DNA from: Lachnospiraceae bacterium
GTDB taxonomy: Bacteria; Bacillota; Clostridia; Lachnospirales; Lachnospiraceae
Length of the DNA stretch: 64,000 nt
Direction: 5' to 3'
Assembly (NCBI GenBank): GCA_024698715.1
Contig: JAILRA010000018.1
Span: 1-64,000, forward strand
Position 1 is the stretch's first letter; each line of letters opens with the position of its first letter. The translations under genes were made by a program, and so were the position numbers. Positions 16,500 through 25,145 of the stretch are shown here, in pieces. The notes beneath the pieces are model-generated. The model saw only the letters and a program-made list of their open reading frames with translations. It searched no databases and was not told the origin of the DNA.

Positions 16500-18479
16500 A
16501 TGAATTATAATGAATTAAAAAACATATCAATAAAACAACTAAAAGGGGTGGGCGAAAAAAACGCCGCCCTTTTTGCGCGCTTGGGAATAGAATCCGTTTA
16601 TGATCTTATAAGTTACTATCCGCGAGCTTATAAAAAACTTCCGGCTCTTTGCAAGGTCTGCGAACTAAAAGAAGGGGAAGTCTGCGCTGTAAAACTTAAA
16701 GTATCGGATGATTTGTATTTTAAGAAGACTGCCAGCAATGCAGTTACAAGCGTAACCGGATTTGATTCGACCGGAAAGGTTTTAATGACCTTTTTCAGGG
16801 TTACATATTTAAGAAGCATGCTTAAGACTGGCTCTGAATGGGTGTTTATGGGTGTTGTCAAAAGAAAAGGTCGCAATTTCGCTTTTGAAATGCCCGAGAT
16901 TCATAAAACTTATGAATATATTGAGAATCTAAAGAATTTACAGCCTGTATACCATTTAACCAAAGGAATAAATTCAAAATCTATTGCGAAATATGTTACC
17001 GGCTCTATAAATGAACTCGGTCCCTTTGAGGATAAACTTGATCCCGAGATAATTAAAAAATTCGGCTTTCCTTCGCTTTCAAGGGCATTGTCGGATATAC
17101 ATTTTCCGATTAATGAAGAAGACTATATTTTTGCAAGAAACAGACTTGCCTTTGAGGAATTTTATGATTTCTTTATTCAGTTGAATGAAATCAAGAAAAA
17201 TTACAACAGACTTAAATCCGAATATGTTTTTTTGGAAACTGCCGAATATGAGAGATTTAAAAGCATAATACCGTTTGAACTTACTGCAGGCCAGAACAAT
17301 GCATTAAACGACATTGTTTCAGACCTTACAGGCGGTTTTGTAATGAACAGGCTTATTCAGGGCGATGTAGGATGCGGTAAAACTATTGTTGCTTTTCTTG
17401 CGGCTCTTTTATGTGCTTCCAACGGATATCAGTGTGCATTTATGGCACCTACGGAGGTCCTGGCAGCCCAGCATTTTACCAAATTTAAAGATCTGATTGA
17501 AAGGTATAAACTGAATCTTAATATTTCGTATCTTTCCGGTTCTACGACACAGACAGCAAGAAAAGAAATTCTTAATGATTTGTCTCTGGGAAGTATTAAT
17601 CTCATTGTCGGTACACATGCTTTAATAGAAGATAATGTTGAATTTGAAAATCTCGCTCTTGTCATAACTGATGAGCAGCACAGATTTGGTGTTCTTCAGA
17701 GAAATATTCTGTCGGACAAAGGCAATAAACCTCATATTTTAAGCCTTTCCGCAACACCCATTCCCAGAACTCTTGCAAGCGTATATTATACCGATTTGCA
17801 GGTTTCGCTGATTAAAGACAAACCTTCATGCAGAATTCCGATTAAAACAGGTTTAAGAAGTTCTCAAAACCGTGTTGAAGGATTGAGGTTTTTATATTCA
17901 AAAGTCAAGCTCGGACAGCAGGCCATAGTTGTCTGTCCAATGATAGAAGAAAACGAAGATACCAATCTTTCAAATGTCACCGATTATGCCAAATATTTAA
18001 AAGAACTTATGCCTGATGATATAAAAATCGGTGTTTTGCACGGCAGGATGAAGAATAACGAGAAGAACCGTATTATGCAGTATTTTGCCAATAATGATAT
18101 TAATATACTTGTATCAACTACTGTTATTGAGGTCGGTATCGATGTTCCAAATGCCACAGTTATACTCATAGAAAATGCCGAGAGATTCGGACTCGCAACA
18201 TTACATCAGTTAAGAGGGCGTGTCGGAAGAGGCAGTCTTGAATCGTATTGTATTTTAATTAACGGCTCGGGCAAGGAAGAAGAAAACGACAGACTTAATG
18301 TTATGCTTGAATCGGAAGACGGATTCTATATAGCTGACGAAGATTTGAGATTAAGAGGACCCGGCGATTTGACAGGTATCCGACAAAGCGGAGACATGCA
18401 TTTCAAAATTGCCGATATGTACAGAGACAGAGAGCTCTTTGTAAAAGCGAAAGAATATGCAGATAAAAAGTATTTGTAA
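16500..18479 (+). CDS. recG: ATP-dependent DNA helicase RecG
   Basis: RecG remodels stalled forks and branched DNA. The 659-residue protein has the N-terminal wedge domain (SIKQLKGVGEKNAALFARLGI), Walker A QGDVGCGKT, the DEQH box in VITDEQHRFGVLQR, SATPIPRT, and the C-terminal VIEVGIDVPNAT / RLRGRVGRG-type motif (HQLRGRVGRG). I chose the ATG at 16500, 4 nt after the fakA stop; a TTG at 16488 overlapping fakA is also in frame. Neither has a ribosome site, so translation is likely coupled. Confidence 0.95.
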   Translation: MNYNELKNISIKQLKGVGEKNAALFARLGIESVYDLISYYPRAYKKLPALCKVCELKEGEVCAVKLKVSDDLYFKKTASNAVTSVTGFDSTGKVLMTFFRVTYLRSMLKTGSEWVFMGVVKRKGRNFAFEMPEIHKTYEYIENLKNLQPVYHLTKGINSKSIAKYVTGSINELGPFEDKLDPEIIKKFGFPSLSRALSDIHFPINEEDYIFARNRLAFEEFYDFFIQLNEIKKNYNRLKSEYVFLETAEYERFKSIIPFELTAGQNNALNDIVSDLTGGFVMNRLIQGDVGCGKTIVAFLAALLCASNGYQCAFMAPTEVLAAQHFTKFKDLIERYKLNLNISYLSGSTTQTARKEILNDLSLGSINLIVGTHALIEDNVEFENLALVITDEQHRFGVLQRNILSDKGNKPHILSLSATPIPRTLASVYYTDLQVSLIKDKPSCRIPIKTGLRSSQNRVEGLRFLYSKVKLGQQAIVVCPMIEENEDTNLSNVTDYAKYLKELMPDDIKIGVLHGRMKNNEKNRIMQYFANNDINILVSTTVIEVGIDVPNATVILIENAERFGLATLHQLRGRVGRGSLESYCILINGSGKEEENDRLNVMLESEDGFYIADEDLRLRGPGDLTGIRQSGDMHFKIADMYRDRELFVKAKEYADKKYL

Positions 18480-18492
18480 TATATGTTTTACT

Positions 18493-18527
18493 CCCTTAAG
18501 TGCATTATTGTACTTAAGGGAATTTTT
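18493..18527 (+). terminator. intrinsic terminator after recG
   Basis: CCCTTAAGT (18493-18501) pairs with ACTTAAGGG (18512-18520), followed by AATTTTT. It separates the recG operon from the SLH array. Confidence 0.8.
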
Positions 18528-18612
18528 ATGAAATCCAATTAATTAGTAGATAAATGTTTAAGAGTATTGTAAAATTTTAAAGTGGGAATAAAAAAGAATT
18601 TCGGAGGTTTGT

Positions 18613-19977
18613 ATGAAAAATAAAGGTTTAAGGATTAGAAAGAGCGCTTTAAGCTTTATCCTTTCTTTTTTTATGATTTTGAGTCTGATTCAATTCAGCA
18701 CTTTGAAAGTAAAAGCTGACGGAAATGTTGTTGATATTTTCAATGACGTTATCGAAGGACAATGGTATGTAAATGCTGTTCAGTTTGTTTATGACCGCGG
18801 AATAATGGTTGGTACTAGTGCGAATACTTTCGGTGTTAGTCAGAAACTTCAGCGCGAACAGTTCGCACAGATTCTTTACAGTATGGCCGGAAAACCGGCT
18901 GTTGCTGCAGATGCAGAAAATCCTTTTAAAGATGTAAAGAATAATCCCGGATATCCGAGAGATGCCATTCTTTGGGCTTATTCAGAAGGAATAGTTGCAG
19001 GAAATGCAAACGGTACCTTTGGTGTCGGTCAGGCAATTCAAAGACAGGCTGTTGCTGTAATGCTTTATAAATATGCTCAGAAATTCCATTATAATCTGAC
19101 GACAAACGATAATGCACTTGACGGGTTTGATGATAAGTCGAATGTAGCAAACTGGGCTCTTCCTTCTATGAAATGGGCAGTAACTCAGGGTATTATTTCG
19201 GGAAAAGGAAACGGTAAAGTTGATCCTGCAGGAAATGCTACAAGAGCAGAGTGTGCGGCAATGATTAAAATGCTGATTCAAAAAAATAATCCTCAGGTCG
19301 GCGATATAATCACATTCGGTAAATATGAACAGGATGACAACGAAGCGAATGGCAAGGAAGATATAGATTGGATTGTTTTAAGTGTGGAAAACGATCGTAT
19401 GCTTCTTATAAGTCAATATGCTCTTGATAATGTCCCGTATCATACTTCATATTCCGATATCACATGGGAAAACAGTTATATAAGAAATTGGCTGAATGAC
19501 GATTTTATAAATACTGCATTCAGTGAAGAAGAACGTTCCATAATACCTACCGTAAAACTTAAAAATGAAAATAATCCCCGCTATGATACACCCGGCGGAA
19601 ACGATACTGAAGATAAAATATTTTGTCTGAGTGTGAAAGATACTGAAACTTATTTCGGGGATTATAATTCATATGATGAAAAATACTTTGACGGTTATAA
19701 TCAGAGATTGATATGTGATTGCACACAATATGCCGTAAACAGAGGAGCTTTCCGCTATATTATAACAGAAGAAGATTACGAAAATACACTGAGTAAAAAG
19801 GGCTATTCTGCAGATGTTGTTAATATGCGTACCTGCAGCTGGTGGCTCAGAACACCGGGAGGCGGTAATAAATATGCATGCATAATCGGCCATATGGGAG
19901 AATTCGGTGCGTATCAGGATCGTGAAGTAGAATTGGACACTCTTACGGTTCGTCCTGCAATTTATGTGGAATATTAG
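18613..19977 (+). CDS. secreted SLH protein with DUF6273-like C-terminal domain (copy A)
   Basis: 454 residues. A signal peptide (1-36, ending around KVKADG) is followed by three SLH repeats (about 38-97, 100-163 and 168-226, the last with the canonical TRAE). SLH domains bind secondary cell-wall polymer, so the protein should be held on the surface. Residues 232-454 form a domain I assign to DUF6273: VGDIITFGKYEQD, W-x-V, TWENSYIRNWLNDDFINTAF, CSWWLRTPG and the terminal TVRPAIYVEY. Its function is unknown. CGGAGG lies 8 nt before the ATG. It is the first of four related genes. Confidence 0.85.
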   Translation: MKNKGLRIRKSALSFILSFFMILSLIQFSTLKVKADGNVVDIFNDVIEGQWYVNAVQFVYDRGIMVGTSANTFGVSQKLQREQFAQILYSMAGKPAVAADAENPFKDVKNNPGYPRDAILWAYSEGIVAGNANGTFGVGQAIQRQAVAVMLYKYAQKFHYNLTTNDNALDGFDDKSNVANWALPSMKWAVTQGIISGKGNGKVDPAGNATRAECAAMIKMLIQKNNPQVGDIITFGKYEQDDNEANGKEDIDWIVLSVENDRMLLISQYALDNVPYHTSYSDITWENSYIRNWLNDDFINTAFSEEERSIIPTVKLKNENNPRYDTPGGNDTEDKIFCLSVKDTETYFGDYNSYDEKYFDGYNQRLICDCTQYAVNRGAFRYIITEEDYENTLSKKGYSADVVNMRTCSWWLRTPGGGNKYACIIGHMGEFGAYQDREVELDTLTVRPAIYVEY

Positions 19978-20016
19978 TTTGATATTATTAAATGATATTT
20001 TTAATGCAATTAATAA

Positions 20017-20148
20017 GATTATTTGATTATCAGATATCTTAATGCATGCGTTGTTTCAGATTTGGGAATATCCGGTGCAAATAACTGTGATGCAAGTATT
20101 GCCCGTGAAATTATAGGTATCAGACCTGCTGTATATATTAAGCACTGA
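20017..20148 (+). pseudogene. 3' remnant of another DUF6273 gene
   Basis: Between copies A and B, an open stretch with no start codon reads RYLNACVVSDLG.. and ends ..EIIGIRPAVYIKH before a TGA at 20146. This lines up with the last 35-40 residues of the neighbouring DUF6273 domains (NKYACIIGHMGEFG.. to TVRPAIYVEY). The rest of that gene is missing. It marks a deleted or replaced paralogue at the point where gene B now begins, 19 nt downstream. Confidence 0.75.
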
Positions 20149-20167
20149 GATAAAAAGAGGGGATACA

Positions 20168-22114
20168 ATGAAAAGGGAAATCAAAAGAATAATCTGTTTG
20201 TTTCTTTCTGTCTTACTGACTGTCGGCATCGTGAATATCAGATCAATAAGCGTAAAAGCGGACGGCAGTGTGGTCGATATTTTCAGCGATGTTAAAGCGG
20301 GACAATGGTATGTGAACGCTGTACAGTATGTCTATGATCGCGGAATAATGATAGGAACGAATGCAAACACATTCGGAGTCAGTCAAAATCTTCAACGTGA
20401 GCAGTTCGCTCAAATTCTATACAGCATGGCAGGAAAACCAACTGTTCCCGCAGATGCTCAAAATCCCTTTAAAGATGTAAAAAATTATTCCGGTTATCCG
20501 AGAGATGCCATCCTCTGGGCTTATTCAATGGGAATAGTTGCCGGTAACGGTGACGGCACATTCGGAGTCGGTGAAGCAATTCAAAGGCAGGCTGTAGCCA
20601 GCATGCTTTATAAATATGCGCAGTCTTTCGGTTATGATCTGACTTCAAATCAGAATGCAATTAATGAATTCAATGATAAATCCAATATTGCCGAATGGGC
20701 AAAACCTGCAATGAACTGGGCTGTAACCCAGGGTATTATTTCAGGAAAAGGAAACGGCAAGGCAGATTCGACAGGAAATACAACCAGAGCTGAATGTGCA
20801 TGCATGATAAAAAAATTACTGATTCTTTCCCAGACAACCGGAAAAATCAGAATAAATTTACTGGTTGCAGCTATTGACCCCATGCTTTATTCGGTTGACG
20901 GAAATCCTTTCGGAAACGGATGCGATAGTATTAAGGCTTCTGAATATCTTAGATTTTCGCTTGATGATTCATTGATGTTCTGGTGCAATAATTTTATGGA
21001 GATTTCGCATAATACGGTAGATATAAACATTGTAGATACCGTTATTATCGATGAATTTCCCAAATACAAATCCATAGATTCGCTTGATAATGAATCTTTT
21101 CAGAGATTATTTAAAAAAGATGCCGATGGTTTCGGAGACTGGTATTCCGGTATCACAGATCCTGAATATGCCCAATATGACACCTGCGGCGATCTGGATT
21201 ATCAATATTATATAGATAAACTTGATCTGGTAAAAAGAAAGAATGCCAATGAGTTTAATATGGTCTTTTTAATCGGGATTGACCCTTTGTCTCCGTTTGA
21301 AACAAGTATGGTTGGCAGGCATCCATTCTACGTCAACGGCGGCATTTTTGAAGCAGACTGCGATAATTTTGTTATAATAACACCCACATTTTCAAGACAG
21401 GACGGATCATTGGAAGATATCGGTCATATGGCTGAAAATATGCTTGGATATTCATATAGTGAAGTTTATTATTCGGAAGGATTAATAGACGGAAGCGATT
21501 ATTCCGCGTTAAATGACTGGGAAAAATATTGCCTTTGTAAATATATTGCGACACCAAATACGGAAGTTTACGGATACGGAATGGTTCATTTTTCTCCGAA
21601 TTCCGAAAGAGATTACGATTGGGCAAATGATAATATAGTAAAATATTACAAAGACTGGAGAAACGGATCGGATATTCAGGAATTTTCGGCATCTGAATGC
21701 TATCTTAATGATCCTCTGTATTCTTATAATCACGATCCTTGTATTTCTCATCACAGATGGTGGTTCTACAATATGCCATACGAAAAGGGAAGAGATAAAG
21801 AAGGGTATTATAACAGCTGGTGGAGATATATTTTTACTCCGGACTATGTAACTCATGTTTTACCCGAGAATTCATATTCTGATTCCAAAATAACCATTAA
21901 GGTCGGGGACAAAAAAACTGTTCCTTTTATACTTGAATACTTTACAGGACAGAAAGTTCATACCGATTCCTGCGAAAGCCTTGCTTTTGTATCTGTAAGT
22001 AACAGTAATCTTTCTGTTGAGGATGGCAGAATCTGCGGCAAAAAAGCAGGCAAGAGCAAAGTTACAGTAAAAATTGACGGTAAAAGTCTCGTATATAATG
22101 TAATAATTGAATAA
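20168..22114 (+). CDS. secreted SLH protein with a different C-terminal domain (copy B)
   Basis: 648 residues: signal peptide (to about residue 35), three SLH repeats closely similar to copy A (37-225), then about 340 residues unrelated to DUF6273. This middle part contains EDIGHMAENMLGYSYSEVY (H419 region), HFSPNSERDYDWANDN, and HHRWWFYNMPYEKG with NSWWRYIF (about 525-550). These resemble, from memory, an uncharacterised secreted family of actinobacteria and fungi; I cannot name an activity. The last 80 residues look like an Ig-like (Big2-type) domain (ITIKVGDKKT..KAGKSKVTVKIDGK). AGAGGGG precedes the ATG. It is the only copy of the four without a DUF6273 tail. Confidence 0.8.
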   Translation: MKREIKRIICLFLSVLLTVGIVNIRSISVKADGSVVDIFSDVKAGQWYVNAVQYVYDRGIMIGTNANTFGVSQNLQREQFAQILYSMAGKPTVPADAQNPFKDVKNYSGYPRDAILWAYSMGIVAGNGDGTFGVGEAIQRQAVASMLYKYAQSFGYDLTSNQNAINEFNDKSNIAEWAKPAMNWAVTQGIISGKGNGKADSTGNTTRAECACMIKKLLILSQTTGKIRINLLVAAIDPMLYSVDGNPFGNGCDSIKASEYLRFSLDDSLMFWCNNFMEISHNTVDINIVDTVIIDEFPKYKSIDSLDNESFQRLFKKDADGFGDWYSGITDPEYAQYDTCGDLDYQYYIDKLDLVKRKNANEFNMVFLIGIDPLSPFETSMVGRHPFYVNGGIFEADCDNFVIITPTFSRQDGSLEDIGHMAENMLGYSYSEVYYSEGLIDGSDYSALNDWEKYCLCKYIATPNTEVYGYGMVHFSPNSERDYDWANDNIVKYYKDWRNGSDIQEFSASECYLNDPLYSYNHDPCISHHRWWFYNMPYEKGRDKEGYYNSWWRYIFTPDYVTHVLPENSYSDSKITIKVGDKKTVPFILEYFTGQKVHTDSCESLAFVSVSNSNLSVEDGRICGKKAGKSKVTVKIDGKSLVYNVIIE

Positions 22115-22129
22115 TAAAAAGGGGGTCTT

Positions 22130-23512
22130 ATGAAAAAAAGAATTAAGAGATTAATCTGTTTGTTTCTTTCTCTTTTTATGGTTGTCGGTATAATTAACTT
22201 CCGTTCTTTGACTGCCAGTGCCGATGGTAATGTTGTTAATATTTTCGATGATGTGGAAGCCGGCAAATGGTATGTGAATGCCATTCAGTTTGTGTATGAC
22301 CGCGGAATTATGGTCGGAACAAGTGCTAATACTTTTGGCGTTCATCAAAAACTGCAGCGCGAACAGTTTGCTCAGATACTTTACAGTATGGCGGGCAAAC
22401 CTTTTCTGAAACGCGGCATCAAAAACCCGTTTTCGGATGTTCCCGATGAACCGGGATATCCCAGGAATGCGATACTTTGGGCCTATTCCGAAGGAATAGT
22501 TGCAGGTAACGCTGACGGCACATACGGTGTAGGTCAGGCCATTCAAAGACAGGCTGTAGCCGGCATGCTTTATAAATATGCCCAGAAATATAACTATGAT
22601 TTGACTGTAAATCCTGAAGCTTTAACCGGATTTAATGATTCAAAAAAAGTATCGAATTGGGCCGGTAATTCAATGAAATGGGCCATAACTCAGGGAATAA
22701 TTACCGGTAAAGATGACAGGACTCTCGATCCTTTGGGCAATGCTACAAGAGCAGAATGCGCTGCAATGATTATGCGTCTTATTAACAAAAATTCAGGCGA
22801 AAAACCTAAAGTAGGAGATATTATTAAATTCGGCAAATCCGAACAGGACGCAAATGCATCCAACGGAAAAGAACCGATTGAATGGCAGGTGCTTAAAGTA
22901 GAATCAAACCGCGTACTTGTAATAAGCAAGGATGTTTTGGATAACAGAAGATATAATGAACTTAATGGTGTAATGCTTACATGGGAAACATGTGATTTAA
23001 GATACTGGCTTAATAATGATTTTAAAAATGAAGCATTTAACGGTTCCGAACTGGCAAGAATTCCTACGGTAACAGTTAAAAATGAAGACAATGAATCTGC
23101 CGGAATAGAAGGCGGAAATGATACTCAGGATAAGCTTTTCTGTCTTAGCATAAGTGAGATAGATGAATTGTTTGAAATGAATTATAAGCCCGGAGGTTAT
23201 CATCCTAATTATCTTCTTTACAGTCAGTATTTAATAGCGGCTCCTTCTCAGTACACTATTTCTCAGGATGCATATGTTTTTCATATAACCGAAGAATATT
23301 ATAATGATTATTTGTCAGGGTGGAATTATAACCGTGACGTTATCGGAAAGACAGGAACTAATTGGTGGCTTCGAACACCCGCACAAATAAATGGCCAAGC
23401 TAATGAGTTCTGCAATTGCTTTGTGGAATATCAGGGATTTTCCGGCGAGGGCATGAGGCAACAGGTTAGACAGCCTTACGGAGTACGTCCCGCTTTGTAT
23501 TACTATTATTAA
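22130..23512 (+). CDS. secreted SLH protein with DUF6273-like domain (copy C)
   Basis: 460 residues with the same plan as copy A: signal peptide ending near ASADG, three SLH repeats (about 37-224) nearly identical in layout to A and B, then a DUF6273-like domain (about 232-460) with VGDIIKFGKSEQD, TWETCDLRYWLNNDFKNEAF, NWWLRTP and the terminal GVRPALYYYY. The stretch between WWLRTP and RPALY differs strongly from copies A and D. Ribosome site GGGGG lies 6 nt before the ATG, 15 nt after copy B, so the array may be co-transcribed. Confidence 0.85.
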   Translation: MKKRIKRLICLFLSLFMVVGIINFRSLTASADGNVVNIFDDVEAGKWYVNAIQFVYDRGIMVGTSANTFGVHQKLQREQFAQILYSMAGKPFLKRGIKNPFSDVPDEPGYPRNAILWAYSEGIVAGNADGTYGVGQAIQRQAVAGMLYKYAQKYNYDLTVNPEALTGFNDSKKVSNWAGNSMKWAITQGIITGKDDRTLDPLGNATRAECAAMIMRLINKNSGEKPKVGDIIKFGKSEQDANASNGKEPIEWQVLKVESNRVLVISKDVLDNRRYNELNGVMLTWETCDLRYWLNNDFKNEAFNGSELARIPTVTVKNEDNESAGIEGGNDTQDKLFCLSISEIDELFEMNYKPGGYHPNYLLYSQYLIAAPSQYTISQDAYVFHITEEYYNDYLSGWNYNRDVIGKTGTNWWLRTPAQINGQANEFCNCFVEYQGFSGEGMRQQVRQPYGVRPALYYYY

Positions 23513-23541
23513 TGTAATTTATCATAAAGGAGATTATTTTT

Positions 23542-24903
23542 ATGAAAAAATTTGCCAGGAGTGCTTTTTGCTCACTTCTTTCGCTTATATTGATTGTAAG
23601 TGTTTTACAAATAAGCACTCTTACAGTTAAAGCTGAAGGAGAAGTGGAAAACATTTTTAGTGACATCAAAGGAAACGAATGGTTTGTTCCTTATGTTCAA
23701 TTTGTTTATGATACCGGTATAATGAGCGGAAAGGGCAATGTTTTTGATCCCGCCGGAAATATGCAAAGAGAGGAAATCGCACAGATTATATATAATCTTG
23801 CCGGAAAACCTCAGCTTCATGCCAATCCGGTAAATCCATTTACTGATGTAAAAAGCAGTGACTGGTTTTACAAAAGCATCATCTGGTGCTCGGCCAACGG
23901 AATAGTCGGTGGTATCGGAAACGGAAAATTTGGAACCGGTCAGAAAATAACCAGAGAAGATTTTGCTTTAATGTTTTTTAAGTTTGCACAGGCCAGAAAT
24001 CTCGATTCAGTTAATAATATTGACAATACTGCAATCGAAGGCTATGCGGATACCGCTAAAATCAGTCCTTATGCAAAAACAGCCATGAACTGGGCGATAA
24101 GTAACGGCCTTATAAGCGGAAAAGGAGCTGCGGGTGCACCCAAATCCGAAATAAAACTTGACCCTAAAGGCTATACCACAAGAGCTGAGGGCGCCACAAT
24201 AATCAAACATTTTTTTGCTATCAATATTCAAAAATGGGATACGATAAGATTTGGACGATACGAACAGGACAATAATATCGATAACGGCAAAGAGGCTATT
24301 GAATGGGAAGTTCTTCGCGTTGATGGCAATAAAGCATTATTAGTCAGCAAATATGTCCTTGAACGCAAACGAATCAACGAAACGTATTCTGATGTTACTT
24401 GGGAAACATGTTCATTAAGAAAATGGCTTAATGAAGATTTTATAAATACCGCGTTTACCGGTGCGGAACAAAAAAGAATTCCGACTGTTACATTGGTTAA
24501 TGATAATAATCCCAAAAAAGGAACTTCAGGCGGCAATAAGACTAAAGATAAATTATTCTTATTAAGTATTGATGATATTATGGAATGTTACGGATATCAA
24601 AGTTTTGATCTTGATAATATATACGGATTTAATCAGAGATTAATCTGTGCTCCCACGCCATATGCCAAAAATGCCGGCATAGAAGAATATGTCATTACGG
24701 AAGAGGATTATAATGATTACAAACAATACGGTTATACAGAAGATATAATCGGAATGATCGGCTGCAGCTGGTGGACTCGTACTCCGGGCGAAAATTCCAG
24801 GTCGAATTTGTTTATAAATCCCCTCGGATATACAGGAGAATGGTATTCCGTTCACGATGCAGGTCCCGGAATTCGTCCTGTATTGTATTTTGAATTTAAA
24901 TAA
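23542..24903 (+). CDS. secreted SLH protein with DUF6273-like domain (copy D)
   Basis: 453 residues. The signal peptide (to about residue 32) is followed by three SLH repeats that are clearly more diverged than in copies A-C (NIFSDIKGNEWFVPYVQFVYDTGIMSGKG; third repeat with TTRAE) and then a DUF6273-like domain (231-453): WDTIRFGRYEQD, TWETCSLRKWLNEDFINTAF, CSWWTRTPG and the ending GIRPVLYFEF. AAGGAG precedes the ATG. It is the last gene of the array; a strong hairpin terminator follows at 24982. Confidence 0.85.
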   Translation: MKKFARSAFCSLLSLILIVSVLQISTLTVKAEGEVENIFSDIKGNEWFVPYVQFVYDTGIMSGKGNVFDPAGNMQREEIAQIIYNLAGKPQLHANPVNPFTDVKSSDWFYKSIIWCSANGIVGGIGNGKFGTGQKITREDFALMFFKFAQARNLDSVNNIDNTAIEGYADTAKISPYAKTAMNWAISNGLISGKGAAGAPKSEIKLDPKGYTTRAEGATIIKHFFAINIQKWDTIRFGRYEQDNNIDNGKEAIEWEVLRVDGNKALLVSKYVLERKRINETYSDVTWETCSLRKWLNEDFINTAFTGAEQKRIPTVTLVNDNNPKKGTSGGNKTKDKLFLLSIDDIMECYGYQSFDLDNIYGFNQRLICAPTPYAKNAGIEEYVITEEDYNDYKQYGYTEDIIGMIGCSWWTRTPGENSRSNLFINPLGYTGEWYSVHDAGPGIRPVLYFEFK

Positions 24904-24981
24904 TATGTTTCGGTTAAATTCAGAAGGCATTCTGATTGATAAAATATATCTTTTTGAATGCATGAATTAATCGATGCTTTT

Positions 24982-25036
24982 AAAATACATTATGTGGTCT
25001 TAATTTTTCGTTATGCACCATATAATGTATTTTTTT
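24982..25036 (+). terminator. terminator at end of SLH array
   Basis: AAAATACATTATGTGGT (24982-24998) pairs with ACCATATAATGTATTTT (25017-25033), 17 bp with one G-U pair, followed by T residues. It closes the array before the topoisomerase IV promoter. Confidence 0.85.
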
Positions 25037-25057
25037 CTTTTATTTCAAGGCATGATA

Positions 25058-25066
25058 TGGTATAAT
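25058..25066 (+). promoter_or_regulatory. extended -10 promoter of parE-parC
   Basis: TGGTATAAT is a perfect extended -10 element with no good -35 hexamer. The expected RNA start near 25073 leaves a leader of about 70 nt to the ATG at 25146. Confidence 0.65.
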
Positions 25067-25145
25067 TTTATGGATGTGCGAACATATGTCCGATTTATTT
25101 TGTTCGTTTTATTCAAATATTTTTAAAGAAAGTCAGAGATTTATT

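Noticed and set aside
22151-22546. 131-residue open frame opposite the SLH region of copy C
   Set aside because: Similar shadow frames occur opposite the SLH repeats of other copies because the DNA is repeated; no start signal.
18613-24903. Diversity-generating retroelement suggested by variable C-terminal tails
   Set aside because: No reverse transcriptase, accessory gene or template repeat is in the window; the variation is noted as a finding only.
25074-25145. N-terminal extension of parE starting at 25074
   Set aside because: The ATG lies at the predicted transcription start, and the additional 24 residues do not resemble the GHKL subunit N-terminus.
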